From Photobacterium lutimaris (GTDB lineage: Bacteria > Pseudomonadota > Gammaproteobacteria > Enterobacterales > Vibrionaceae): a stretch of 64,000 nt of DNA. The notes beneath the pieces were generated by a model. It was not told the DNA's origin. It did not search any database and was given only the letters and a program-made list of their open reading frames with translations. A program made the position numbers and the translations under genes. Positions 33,367 through 42,375 of the stretch are shown here, one piece after another. Within the stretch, counting starts at the first letter, position 1; each line of letters starts with the position of its first letter. Location: contig NZ_PYMH01000001.1 in the NCBI RefSeq assembly GCF_003025555.1, positions 1,178,001 through 1,242,000 of the forward strand. Direction: 5' to 3'.

Positions 33367-34419
33367 ATGTCTCAGAAATCATTGCTCGCATGCGCTCTGC
33401 TTGTATCCCCTTTAACCAGTGTGGCTGCGATACAAATAACGGATAATTTCTCAATCAGTGGCTTTGGCTCAACGTCTATTACCAAATCGGACAATAGCAC
33501 ACCTCTGTTTGTACACCGTGAAATCACCGATGAAACTTGCTACGACTGTGACACCACGTTTGGATTACAAGCTGATCTTTCAATCATTGATGATTTGAAC
33601 GCTTCGGTCCAAGTGGTTAAACGGCCACAAGACCATTGGTCTAATGTTGAACTAGAGTGGGCTTACCTGAATTACGATTTTGACCAGTTCTCAGTCCGAG
33701 GCGGTAAGTTGCGTATCCCACTGTTTTTAATTTCTGAATACTTCTATGTTGGACAGGCGTATCCATGGGCTCGTCCTCCACAAGAAGTTTATGACAGTAT
33801 TCTTGGCTTCACATCCTATGAAGGGATCAGCGCTTCTTGGCTGTGGGAAGTCAATGATGAAGCCGTTGTCCGATTAACCCCCTACTATGGTTTCGGCAAC
33901 GACAACAAAGTGGAGTTCAGTGGCCACCAATTCAATTTCAAAACTGACCATCTTGCAGGGTTATCAGCCGAAGTCAGTGGGTTCAACTATCGTGTTCATT
34001 TTGGTTATATGAACTCAAAATACTTGATGGCGCCAAGTGCTTCGCCAAACAAAGAAACGCTGAATATCTACACCCTTGGTGGTGAATATTCAATGAATGA
34101 CTGGTTGTTTATGTCAGAAGTGCAAACAGACGACTTACAAACCAACTGGTATGTCAGTGCAGCTTACAATATCAATAAGTTTACCCCTTACTTGGTGTAT
34201 GGAGAGAGCCATCATCGCCGTAAATCAAACAGTCTAACAGCTGGGATGCGCTATGATTTAACCCACACAGTATCACTCAATGCTGAATGGCAGGGTATCT
34301 ATATGGATAGCAAAGACTATAACGCTGGCAATGACGGCCAATTTGTTACAGCACCTATTCGATACAATGAAGACAAAGATGTTCAGCTCTACACCCTGAT
34401 GCTCAACTTCATCTTCTAA
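33367..34419 (+). CDS. Porin-like outer membrane beta-barrel protein
   Basis: A 350-residue exported protein with a signal peptide ending near SVAAIQ (residue ~21). Alternating beta-strand patterns fill the rest, with aromatic girdle residues, and the sequence ends in a C-terminal Phe (TLMLNFIF), the outer-membrane insertion signature. A CYDCDTTFGLQ segment near residue 57 holds a close Cys pair. Strands such as NVELEWAYLNYDF and VRGGKLRIPLF resemble porins that appear with phosphate-binding-like proteins. AGGAG precedes ATG. It is in an operon with the PBP-like gene and divergent from the hybrid kinase. The substrate is unknown. Confidence 0.8.
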   Translation: MSQKSLLACALLVSPLTSVAAIQITDNFSISGFGSTSITKSDNSTPLFVHREITDETCYDCDTTFGLQADLSIIDDLNASVQVVKRPQDHWSNVELEWAYLNYDFDQFSVRGGKLRIPLFLISEYFYVGQAYPWARPPQEVYDSILGFTSYEGISASWLWEVNDEAVVRLTPYYGFGNDNKVEFSGHQFNFKTDHLAGLSAEVSGFNYRVHFGYMNSKYLMAPSASPNKETLNIYTLGGEYSMNDWLFMSEVQTDDLQTNWYVSAAYNINKFTPYLVYGESHHRRKSNSLTAGMRYDLTHTVSLNAEWQGIYMDSKDYNAGNDGQFVTAPIRYNEDKDVQLYTLMLNFIF

Positions 34420-34455
34420 CTGTCACTCAGGGAAATTGGGCAGCCCGAAACAACG

Positions 34456-34495
34456 GAAGCGCCTCCGGTTATGAACCTGAGACGCTTCTTCTTTC
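34456..34495 (+). terminator. Terminator after the porin-like gene
   Basis: Interrupted stem GAAGCG..CTC..GGTT / AACC..GAG..CGCTTC followed by TTCTTTC, about 37 bp after the stop. Confidence 0.75.
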
Positions 34496-34539
34496 TATAG
34501 GTGGGTATAAACCCCACATAGGCATATTATCGAGTGGTA

Positions 34540-35457
34540 CTACTTCACAAGCATCGCCGCGCCGAATACCCCGGCACTATCACCCAATGCAGGTTTGGCC
34601 AACACCGTATTTAACACAGGGTTAAACAGGTGAGGTAAGATCGCATCCCTACCTTTGCTGTAAAGAGAATCGATATTACCGACCCCGCCCCCAACGACGA
34701 TCACATCCGGATCTAACACATTGATAATGGAAGCAACAGCAAGGCCAAAGTAGTTATATAACCGCTCCATTGTTGTTTGTGCCAATGTATTCCCCTGCTC
34801 TGCCAATGCCACAATCTCAGGTAAACTCAATGAACACGCATCGCCAGAATCACTTTGCTCCCGATAGAAGCGTTCCAATCCTTTTCCTGACATAACCGTT
34901 TCAACGCACCCTCGTTTACCGCAATAGCAAGGCGCACCATTGGCTTCAAGCACATTATGTCCCCACTCGCCAGCAATACCATGGCAGCCATTGAGCACCT
35001 TACCGTTGACGACAATACCGCTTCCGACCCCTGTGCCCATGATGATACCGAATACAACTTCAGCATCTGGTTTTACTTCTTGAACAACACCTAGCCTTGC
35101 CTCAGCCAAAGCAAAACAGTTGGCATCATTGGCGAGACGAACAGGAATACCAAGTAGCGATTTCAAGTCATGATCCAGAGGCTGACCATTAAGATGGGTC
35201 GAGTTGCAATTTTTCATGGTACCAGTCGAAGGATCTAAGGTACCAGGCGTACCAATACCCACAGTGCTAGGGTATTCACCCATTTTTCCTGCGCAATGTT
35301 CAATCAGCTTTTTTATCTGCGCCAACACGTGTTGATACCCTTTTTCGCCTTCAGTAGGTAGACGCTCGCGTAACACACAGCGGTCATTATCATATTGCAT
35401 TACAGCGCACTCAATTTTTGTGCCGCCAAGGTCAACGCCCCAATAATACTTACTCAT
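34540..35457 (-). CDS. ROK family sugar kinase (fructokinase/NagK-like)
   Basis: A 305-residue cytoplasmic kinase that phosphorylates a hexose or aminosugar with ATP. The ATP-binding DLGGTKIE lies near residue 9. The ROK signature and zinc-binding CYCGKRGCVE are near residues 175-185, and the sugar-binding HGIAGEWGHN motif supplies Glu and His. It is close to Mak/NagK-type kinases, and the exact sugar cannot be told. I chose ATG at 35457 because AGGAG lies upstream. It is divergent from the small conserved gene at 35589; an inverted repeat AGCCAT / ATGGCT (35511-35539) lies between. Confidence 0.88.
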   Translation of the reverse strand: MSKYYWGVDLGGTKIECAVMQYDNDRCVLRERLPTEGEKGYQHVLAQIKKLIEHCAGKMGEYPSTVGIGTPGTLDPSTGTMKNCNSTHLNGQPLDHDLKSLLGIPVRLANDANCFALAEARLGVVQEVKPDAEVVFGIIMGTGVGSGIVVNGKVLNGCHGIAGEWGHNVLEANGAPCYCGKRGCVETVMSGKGLERFYREQSDSGDACSLSLPEIVALAEQGNTLAQTTMERLYNYFGLAVASIINVLDPDVIVVGGGVGNIDSLYSKGRDAILPHLFNPVLNTVLAKPALGDSAGVFGAAMLVK

Positions 35458-35588
35458 AGCTCTCCTGCTCTGTCTGGTTTTCACTCATACTCTGCAAAGC
35501 CCGTAAAATCAGCCATACTTATACCAAAACATAATGGCTACTGATGGTTATTTATCGTCATTAATTCAATATATTTTGGAGATTTGTG

Positions 35589-35804
35589 ATGTTTCTAAAA
35601 GAGTCACGCACTGGTGATTTAGTTGACGTCATTGACATGTCTTCTTTGGTCAACCCATTCTCCTCGCATGTCAAAGTGCAATATCAATCAGGTGAAGACT
35701 TGGCTGATCCTGTCGCCATCGACAAACAGAACTTAGCCTTTCCTTCCGGTGAAGAATTACCGGAGTGCTGGATTAACGGCTACTACCGGCACGCTCAGCG
35801 TTGA
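35589..35804 (+). CDS. Small conserved hypothetical protein
   Basis: A 71-residue acidic protein without signal sequence or membrane segment. The opening MFLKESRTGDLVDVIDM and ending CWINGYYRHA look like a folded domain, and I recall similar short proteins in Vibrio, but no function is known to me. GGAG seven bases before ATG at 35589 supports this start over a GTG one codon earlier. A bidirectional terminator follows. Confidence 0.7.
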   Translation: MFLKESRTGDLVDVIDMSSLVNPFSSHVKVQYQSGEDLADPVAIDKQNLAFPSGEELPECWINGYYRHAQR

Positions 35805-35831
35805 ACCTTACTCAAGCGGCACTGCCATAAT

Positions 35832-35861
35832 AAAAGAGCCCTCGTAATGAAGGGCTCTTTG
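35832..35861. terminator. Bidirectional terminator between the small gene and pqiC
   Basis: AAAGAGCCCT / AGGGCTCTTT, a 10-bp stem with an eight-base loop, between convergent genes. Confidence 0.88.
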
Positions 35862-35899
35862 TTGTAAATGACGACTCTTCACTGCCGATTAAGGCAAGC

Positions 35900-36487
35900 T
35901 TACCAAGTCAGTCCATTAATGCTCTGACTGATCTGGTTAGTTAATCGTGCCACTCCTTCAGCAAGTGCCTTCACCTGAGCATCATAGCCATCTTGCTCTA
36001 AAGGCACTTGGATGGAAAAAGGCTGTCTCGCCAAGGCTTCACCTTGCTTATCAATTAACAACCATTGCCCGCTCAGTTTTGCCAGGCCGGTGTAATGGCC
36101 GTTGAACTGAGTAAACTTGACCTGAAGTTTGGGTAAAGTACTGCTGTTAACCGCAGGCGTTAACTCGTCAAACCAATACCTGGATTGCTTCTGGCGCAAA
36201 TCTTCGGTGATGATGCGGGTCAGTTGGCGGGAAAGACTCTCTGCCCACAGGTTCTGCTGTGCCTGCACCACCTCCGTTGCACTGGTTTGATATACAAGCC
36301 CTGTCCCCGCTAAGTGCTCTGCGACCTCCACTGGTCGAACGATCACCACCGGTTGATGCTTGTTAGCAAACGCCATGGTTAATTCGTTGTTTTGCTCGGG
36401 GAGTAGATACGTTTTGGTTACTGGCTCCGTTGAACTACACCCAGCCCCGATTAGCAGGACTAACGCCATTAATATTCCCTTGTACAT
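35900..36487 (-). CDS. pqiC: PqiC outer membrane lipoprotein
   Basis: A 195-residue lipoprotein of the PqiABC lipid-transport system. The signal peptide carries a lipobox LIGAGCSS (lipidated Cys at about residue 17). The mature domain belongs to the ABC-type transport auxiliary family, with the KTYLLP opening and a VEVAEHLAGTGLVYQ segment. It is thought to anchor the PqiB needle at the outer membrane. AGGAGG precedes ATG at 36487. The start codon overlaps the pqiB stop. Confidence 0.9.
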   Translation of the reverse strand: MYKGILMALVLLIGAGCSSTEPVTKTYLLPEQNNELTMAFANKHQPVVIVRPVEVAEHLAGTGLVYQTSATEVVQAQQNLWAESLSRQLTRIITEDLRQKQSRYWFDELTPAVNSSTLPKLQVKFTQFNGHYTGLAKLSGQWLLIDKQGEALARQPFSIQVPLEQDGYDAQVKALAEGVARLTNQISQSINGLTW

Positions 36488-38133
36488 TATTGACGTCCTC
36501 CTACTGGGATTGGGTCGGCGGCTTTCTCACCACTAAAAATAAGTGAATTTGGCTTCTCGTTTATCTGCCGCAATACGGGTTGTAACTCGGTCATGACTTG
36601 CTCAAACTGGATCAATGCCTGATCCAAGTTTTGATAGGTCGCACCATCTTTACCATAACCATCAAGGGTAGCTTGGATCTGCTGCAAGCTTTCCCTAATT
36701 TCTCCCGGGATCGCTTTAGTATCTTTCTGTGCAAGCAGACTATTGAGCTCTGTTGCTACCTTTTCAGCAGCTAGCAACGTCTTCTGAGACGTCTCCAATG
36801 TCTTGTTCAGAGTCAACAAAGTGTCTTCAACAGGCAGATTATTAATTTTCTTGAGCATTGAAGAAATTTCTTTTTGAATTTGGGCAAAGCCTCCAGCTTT
36901 AGTCGGGAAAACATCATATTCACCATAGCTCTGATGTTTATAGGTTTTCTCTTCCGCAAACACGCCGACATCAACCAACAGCGCCCCTGTTAACAAGTTC
37001 GCGGTTTTCAATGAACCTCGCAACCCATACTTGAACTCTTCCTCAAGGCTCGCTCTTAGCATATCCAAATTATCGTATTTCACATGAGCAATTACTCTGT
37101 CCAATTCGATACGAACCAATACTGGAATTTCACGATTGGAGAAGTTTTTCTTACTTGCCATGATATCAAGCGGGACTTTACGAACGGTACCAATTTGAAT
37201 ACCTCGATATTCAATCGGCGCACCTGGTTTCAAGCCTCGAACTGATTCATCAAACAACATCACGTATTCGAGGTAGTCCTCGAAAAAGCGTTCGCGTACT
37301 TGCTTAATATTGTTATACAAACGGAACTTGGATTTATTCTTCGTGATGAGCTCTCCCGGTTCACGCCCTTTGGGGACTCGGAAACTCACACCACCGGTGA
37401 TCAACGATTCTATGGAGCCAATTTTCAAATTGAAGCCTTCAGCAGACATCTGAATATCAACCCCCGAGGTCAGCCAAAATCGTGTACTTTTCCGGATAAG
37501 GCTGTTGTACGGCTCAAAAATAAATAATTGATAATGGGCTTTCTTTGTTTCCGTATCAAAGGTGACATTCTCTACTCGGCCAACCGTAAAGCCTTCATAA
37601 AGCACCGGGTCACCAACACCCAATTTACCCGCTTCATTGTGAGTCAAAACCAAACGTAATCCTTTAGCATCTGGCGGTGCTACTGGCGGAATATCCAACA
37701 CATCAAAAGTACGCTGCTCTTCACCACTTTTTCCCGGTTGCAACTGGATATAAGCGCCCGAGAGTAAGGTATCTAACCCCGACACCCCTGACTTACCAAT
37801 GCGCGGCTTTACGACCCAGAACAAAGTATCATCCTTGAGCATGCGGGCTGCATCTTTGTCCATTTGAGCCGTCACTTCAATGGCACTGTAATCCTCATTC
37901 AATGTCACACCTGTCACTACACCGACTTTGACATTCAACGCTTTGATTTCGGTTTTACCCACCTCTATCCCTTCAGCGGTATCGATTTTCAATACAATTT
38001 CAGGGCCTTGGCTGGTGATGAACTGAAAGAGCATCCATATACCAATCCCAACAGCAATAATTGGGACTAGCCATATAGAAGATATTTGCTTAATAGCTTC
38101 TTTCTTCGCCTGTGGAGGTGAGGATTCACTCAT
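36487..38133 (-). CDS. pqiB: PqiB intermembrane transport protein (MCE domains)
   Basis: A 548-residue periplasm-spanning protein with an N-terminal transmembrane helix (about residues 20-40). Three MCE domains follow, each opening with a segment such as VLKIDTAEGIEVGKTEIK, GLRLVLTHNEAGKLGVGDPV and FDESVRGLKPGAPIEYRG. A long C-terminal helical region forms the needle. PqiB hexamers make a channel for lipid movement between inner and outer membranes. Length matches PqiB (~546). It overlaps pqiA by 8 bp and touches pqiC. Confidence 0.95.
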   Translation of the reverse strand: MSESSPPQAKKEAIKQISSIWLVPIIAVGIGIWMLFQFITSQGPEIVLKIDTAEGIEVGKTEIKALNVKVGVVTGVTLNEDYSAIEVTAQMDKDAARMLKDDTLFWVVKPRIGKSGVSGLDTLLSGAYIQLQPGKSGEEQRTFDVLDIPPVAPPDAKGLRLVLTHNEAGKLGVGDPVLYEGFTVGRVENVTFDTETKKAHYQLFIFEPYNSLIRKSTRFWLTSGVDIQMSAEGFNLKIGSIESLITGGVSFRVPKGREPGELITKNKSKFRLYNNIKQVRERFFEDYLEYVMLFDESVRGLKPGAPIEYRGIQIGTVRKVPLDIMASKKNFSNREIPVLVRIELDRVIAHVKYDNLDMLRASLEEEFKYGLRGSLKTANLLTGALLVDVGVFAEEKTYKHQSYGEYDVFPTKAGGFAQIQKEISSMLKKINNLPVEDTLLTLNKTLETSQKTLLAAEKVATELNSLLAQKDTKAIPGEIRESLQQIQATLDGYGKDGATYQNLDQALIQFEQVMTELQPVLRQINEKPNSLIFSGEKAADPIPVGGRQ

Positions 38134-39457
38134 AACTGTTTTTCTCTTTATTATTGTTCACATAGCCTGCGGGGGAGACAAACGCCGAATCCTTGGGCCA
38201 AAACACACGTGGGTCAAAAGACATTGCCGATATCATGGTTAACAAAACAACACAGGCAAAGGATAATGCAGCGGGACCAGGATAAATTGCCATCAGATTC
38301 TGAAGTTGGACCAAGGCCACCAGTATTGCCACAACAAAAATATCAATCATCGACCAACGGCCGATAAATTCAGTGATTCGATATACTTTCAACTTTTGCA
38401 CCGCTTTCTTTTCATCAGGGCTGCCGCCCTTTCCTGCCATAAAATACAGCCAAGTCAATGCAATAATCTTTGCCAGCGGGATCACAACACTCGCAATAAA
38501 AATTACCGCCGCGATGGGATACGATTTTAATTGCCACAATAAAACGACCCCTTCAAGTATGGTCGAGCCTTCCGACTTGCCCAAACTGACGGTGTACATC
38601 ATGGGATAAAGGTTAGCCGGAATAAAAAAGATTGCGGCAGCAATAAGTAACGCCCATGAACGTTGTAACATCTTCTGTGGGTCGTAGGGGTGAAGCAGGC
38701 CGTGGCAGCGAATACAACGTGCGTGTTTTTCCTCGGTCATCGGGTTCAATTGCGAACAAACATGGCAACTAATATGGTTATAGCTGTTATGGCAGTCTCC
38801 GGGCTTCACGCCAACCTGCGGTTTCAGCGGCAGAAACTGCAACCACAACCAAGTACGATCGGCCATCGACACGCATTTCACGACCAGCATGGTATATAAA
38901 CAAAACGCCCAAAAGGACATGCCTAAACCAATATCGGCCAATGACGCAATTTTAATCAGGCTGACCAACACCCCAATCAAAAAAACATCGACCATCAACC
39001 ATGGCTCAATACGTATCATTAATCGGCATAATCGCTTTTCCCACATCGCTATTTGCTTTTTATCCGAGTATTTTAATCGCTGACCCGCTCGGAAATACAA
39101 ATACAGTAATGAGAGTAAATACAGAGCCGGTAACACTAATACCGTTAGTAAGAGCAATAATGCCAGTATGCTATTTTGGAAAACACTGAGCATTTGAGCA
39201 GAGTGCATCAATGTGATTTCTTGGCTGATCCCCTGCACACTGAAAGACATAAAAGGAAAGCTGATACTCGCTACCAACATGACGAGGCTCGCCAAGCCAT
39301 AAGACAAGGGTCTCTGAATCGGCTGGGCAATACGTTTTACCAATGTGTGGTGACATCTCGGACAAACCGACTTCTCATCGTCCTTGAGCTCTGGCAACGC
39401 TACCACTAATCCACACTCTTCACAGCTGACTAGCGCTTGTTGTTGTGGTTCACCCAT
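38126..39457 (-). CDS. pqiA: PqiA inner membrane protein
   Basis: A 443-residue polytopic membrane protein of the PqiABC system. It has two PqiA modules, each with a Cys-rich zinc-ribbon-like element (CEECG..CPRC near residues 12-35 and CHVCSQLN..CIRCHG in the middle) followed by about four transmembrane helices. I chose ATG at 39457 because GAGG lies five bases upstream and the earlier residues are not family-like. It is the first gene of the operon, with convergent context to phhB across a 66-bp-plus gap. Confidence 0.93.
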   Translation of the reverse strand: MGEPQQQALVSCEECGLVVALPELKDDEKSVCPRCHHTLVKRIAQPIQRPLSYGLASLVMLVASISFPFMSFSVQGISQEITLMHSAQMLSVFQNSILALLLLLTVLVLPALYLLSLLYLYFRAGQRLKYSDKKQIAMWEKRLCRLMIRIEPWLMVDVFLIGVLVSLIKIASLADIGLGMSFWAFCLYTMLVVKCVSMADRTWLWLQFLPLKPQVGVKPGDCHNSYNHISCHVCSQLNPMTEEKHARCIRCHGLLHPYDPQKMLQRSWALLIAAAIFFIPANLYPMMYTVSLGKSEGSTILEGVVLLWQLKSYPIAAVIFIASVVIPLAKIIALTWLYFMAGKGGSPDEKKAVQKLKVYRITEFIGRWSMIDIFVVAILVALVQLQNLMAIYPGPAALSFACVVLLTMISAMSFDPRVFWPKDSAFVSPAGYVNNNKEKNSYE

Positions 39458-39624
39458 TTGTACCTCAATCTGCCTTGCTCTTCGGCAAGACTGTTTTATG
39501 TGTGAGCGGTATATTACTCTATTTAAGTTATTAGCACATAACAGAAAAAGCACCCGGTTTATTCGAGTGCTTCTCTGAAATAAGAGGGTTTTCTATACTC
39601 TTGAGTTAGCTTGGGTATATGAAA

Positions 39625-39969
39625 TTAATCGATGTTCAAAAGCTGATCCGTCTTTGCCGCGCAGATAAAATCATTCTTGTGAAGTCCTTTTGCGGAATGA
39701 CTCCACCAGCGAACCCTCACCTTGCCCCACTCAAGCGTAATTTCTGGGTGATGGAATTCTTCCTCGGCTAAAGCGGCAACGTTGTCGGTAAACGCCCAAG
39801 CCAATTTAAAATTCTTGAAGGTAAATAGACGCTCCAGTTGCTCGACGCCTTCCACGTCAATCGCCTGCCAGTCAGGCAAGGTGGCTAGCAGAGCAATTTT
39901 TTCATTTTCGGTGACTTTTGGTGCGCCGGCATGGCACGCTTCGCATCTTTGTTCATGTAGTTCTGTCAT
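39625..39969 (-). CDS. phhB: Pterin-4a-carbinolamine dehydratase
   Basis: A 114-residue enzyme that regenerates the pterin cofactor of phenylalanine hydroxylase by dehydrating 4a-hydroxytetrahydrobiopterin. The family motif [27 protein letters not shown] segment is present, with the catalytic His-His-Pro, plus THS-like [16 protein letters not shown] precedes ATG. It follows phhA after 9 bp, the normal pairing. An N-terminal CEACHAG segment is typical of the bacterial form. Confidence 0.94.
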   Translation of the reverse strand: MTELHEQRCEACHAGAPKVTENEKIALLATLPDWQAIDVEGVEQLERLFTFKNFKLAWAFTDNVAALAEEEFHHPEITLEWGKVRVRWWSHSAKGLHKNDFICAAKTDQLLNID

Positions 39970-39978
39970 CAGTTCCCC

Positions 39979-40818
39979 TTAACCCACTTCCTTGATTTTT
40001 GTGTCAAACAAAGGCGCATGTAACCCCAGTTTTTGTGCTTGGGACACCATTGACATGATGTCTTGGTGTGCCAACTCGTAAAGTTGATTGATGTCATCAA
40101 GAATAAAATAGAGCGGCTGCATTATATCGATACGATAAGGCGTACGCATGATATCAACCGGATCAAACGGCTTATAGAAAGGCCGAGATTTATCTAGAGC
40201 CAAAGCCTTATCAATAGCCGAGCTTTTTCCTGTTAGCGAGTATTGCGTCTCACCCGGTGATGATAAGATACCGCCGCCGTATATTCGTAAACCGTCTTGC
40301 TGCTGCAATAATCCAAATTCAACTGTAAACCAGTATAGCCTTGCTAAATACACTCTTTGTGCAGAATTTGCCTTGGCTCCCAAATTTCCGTAAGCATAGG
40401 TGAAAGCGGCAAAGGCCGGGTTAGTCAACATCGCACAATGACCGAAGATCTCGTGGAAAAAGTCAGGTTCTTGTAGATAGTCAAACTCCTCTCTTCGGCG
40501 CAAAAAAGTGGCAACAGGAAACTGTTTATTGGCTAGCAATGCAAAGAAACGATCAAAATTGATCAATGCAGGTACGGCAACACATTCCCACCCCGTGGTT
40601 GACTGCAATACAGCATTGATTTGTGATAGCTGAGGGGGGCGGTCCTGAGGTAAATTCAGCAACGCCAATCCGTCAATGTAAGCTTGACAAGCTCGTCCTT
40701 CTATACAGGCGAGTTGGCGCTCAACCAGATCATGCCAAACACGGTTTTCCGAATTATCCCAGTGGACAACCCCTTTTTCATCTGGCTGTTTAGACACATA
40801 TTTTGTTCCGCTACCCAT
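39979..40818 (-). CDS. phhA: Phenylalanine 4-monooxygenase
   Basis: A 279-residue iron- and pterin-dependent hydroxylase converting phenylalanine to tyrosine. The iron-binding facial triad is visible: two histidines in EIFGHCAML-type DFFHEIFGH and a downstream Glu in YWFTVEFGL. Length fits the bacterial monomeric form. AAGGTC precedes ATG at 40818. It is in an operon with phhB and divergent from the homogentisate cluster, so phenylalanine is directed into tyrosine breakdown. Confidence 0.95.
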   Translation of the reverse strand: MGSGTKYVSKQPDEKGVVHWDNSENRVWHDLVERQLACIEGRACQAYIDGLALLNLPQDRPPQLSQINAVLQSTTGWECVAVPALINFDRFFALLANKQFPVATFLRRREEFDYLQEPDFFHEIFGHCAMLTNPAFAAFTYAYGNLGAKANSAQRVYLARLYWFTVEFGLLQQQDGLRIYGGGILSSPGETQYSLTGKSSAIDKALALDKSRPFYKPFDPVDIMRTPYRIDIMQPLYFILDDINQLYELAHQDIMSMVSQAQKLGLHAPLFDTKIKEVG

Positions 40819-41210
40819 AAGAGACCTTCATCTGTGATTCTGCCTCGCCCTGGCAAATTATCAATCCGCTTGTTTCATGTTCGTTTCCTTTAGATTAGGT
40901 CGATTCGCGAAAGCACGGATAGTGGACCTCAGCAATGAGCACCCCCTTGAACGTAACATTTCCTTTACACCTGGAATTTCAGCTAACAGCCCATACCCTG
41001 GTCGAACTCAATTCATTCAACGACTTAAAAAAGGCCAATATACTAGCGACTTAAATCCTAGGCCTTGTAAAACATAAAAGACACCCTTACCGCTATTGCG
41101 TTCGTGTTCTAAGTTGCCTTGCTTACATGAGTGCGCCAGAGTTAAGCCATTGAACTAACATTTTATTAACAGGGTCAGTTTGGAATGACTGTGATAGAGA
41201 GGGATGTGTA
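40819..41210. promoter_or_regulatory. Divergent promoter region phhA / hmgA with possible TyrR boxes
   Basis: 392 bp without a gene. Two sequences resemble the TyrR box TGTAAA-N6-TTTACA: CGTAAC-N6-TTTACA at 40952-40969 (right half perfect) and TGTAAA-N6-AAGACA at 41066-41083 (left half perfect). Regulation by a TyrR/PhhR-type activator would fit phenylalanine and tyrosine catabolism. No 4-hydroxyphenylpyruvate dioxygenase gene is present here. Confidence 0.4.
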
Positions 41211-42347
41211 ATGCGGCAATGGTTTCAATTTCCTATTACCGAAGGAGAAGCTTCTCGACAGGCACATTGTGACCTACCTGAAGGGACGTTCGAGCGTGAA
41301 TGTGGCAGAGAAGGCTTTTTTGGTCCAGCAAGCCATATGTACCACCGCCACCCGCCAACGGGGTGGATAGACTGGGACGGCCCACTTCGCCCTAGGGCAA
41401 TAGACACCAACCAAATGCCCTCTGAAGGCTTGTCCCCTTGGGATGCATCGCTGATTCTATTCAATAATAACCTTAAGCTTCGGGTTTGGCATTGTGACCG
41501 CGCTATGGCTGAACTCGCCCGCAATGGCGACGGTGATGAAGCATTGTTCATCCACCAAGGATGCGGGGACTTGTTCTGCGATTACGGCCATATGACATTC
41601 CGGGATGGGGATTATATCGTGCTGCCTAGGGCAACAAGCTGGCGTATTGAGCCCAAAGAGGCGGTGACTATGTTGCTTATTGAAGCCTCTAACAGTGCAT
41701 ACCAAATGGCTGAACGCGGCCTAGTCGGCCAGCATGCGGTGTATGATCCGGCGGTGTTGGAATACGCCAGAATCAACGATACCTTCCTTCAACAGCAGAG
41801 TGACGCCCAGCAATGGAAGGTACAACTCAAAGCCCGTAACCAGCTCAATACTATTACCTATCCTTATAATCCGCTTGATGCCCAAGGATGGAAGGGCAAT
41901 CTAACCGCATTCAAGTTGAACTGGCGGGATATCCGCCCGCTAATGAGTCATCGCTACCACCTTCCCCCCTCAGCGCATACCACCTTTGTTGCTGACGGCT
42001 TTGTGATTTGCACTTTTGTACCACGGCCAATCGAAAGCGATCCCTATGCTTTGAAGGTGCCCTTCTATCATAACAACGATGATTTCGACGAAGTGCTGTT
42101 CTACCACAAGGGCAATTTCTTTAGCAGGGACAATATTGAAGCCGGCATGATCACTCATCACCCCTGCGGTTTCTCCCATGGCCCCCACCCTAAAGCTTTG
42201 GCTGCCAGCATGACTTCCCCCAAAAAGGAAACGGATGAGGTCGCGGTCATGATCGATGCCCGCTGGCCACTTGAAGTCGCCCCTTTGCCCGACGGGGCTG
42301 AGAACAAAGATTATGTCTTTTCATGGCAGGGCAATACCACTGAGTAG
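41211..42347 (+). CDS. hmgA: Homogentisate 1,2-dioxygenase
   Basis: A 378-residue ring-cleaving dioxygenase that opens homogentisate to maleylacetoacetate. This is the shorter Vibrio/Shewanella-type form. Cupin-fold segments and conserved histidines are visible, including EALFIHQGCGDLFCDYG, and the C-terminal metal-site region FDEVLFYHKGNFFSRDN with THHPCGFSHGPHP. GAGAGGGAT precedes ATG at 41211. It is the first gene of hmgA-fahA-maiA-acetoacetyl-CoA synthetase. Loss of this enzyme classically gives brown pyomelanin in Vibrio. Confidence 0.92.
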   Translation: MRQWFQFPITEGEASRQAHCDLPEGTFERECGREGFFGPASHMYHRHPPTGWIDWDGPLRPRAIDTNQMPSEGLSPWDASLILFNNNLKLRVWHCDRAMAELARNGDGDEALFIHQGCGDLFCDYGHMTFRDGDYIVLPRATSWRIEPKEAVTMLLIEASNSAYQMAERGLVGQHAVYDPAVLEYARINDTFLQQQSDAQQWKVQLKARNQLNTITYPYNPLDAQGWKGNLTAFKLNWRDIRPLMSHRYHLPPSAHTTFVADGFVICTFVPRPIESDPYALKVPFYHNNDDFDEVLFYHKGNFFSRDNIEAGMITHHPCGFSHGPHPKALAASMTSPKKETDEVAVMIDARWPLEVAPLPDGAENKDYVFSWQGNTTE

Positions 42348-42375
42348 CCAATTAGAGAGAGATAAGGAGACGAAC

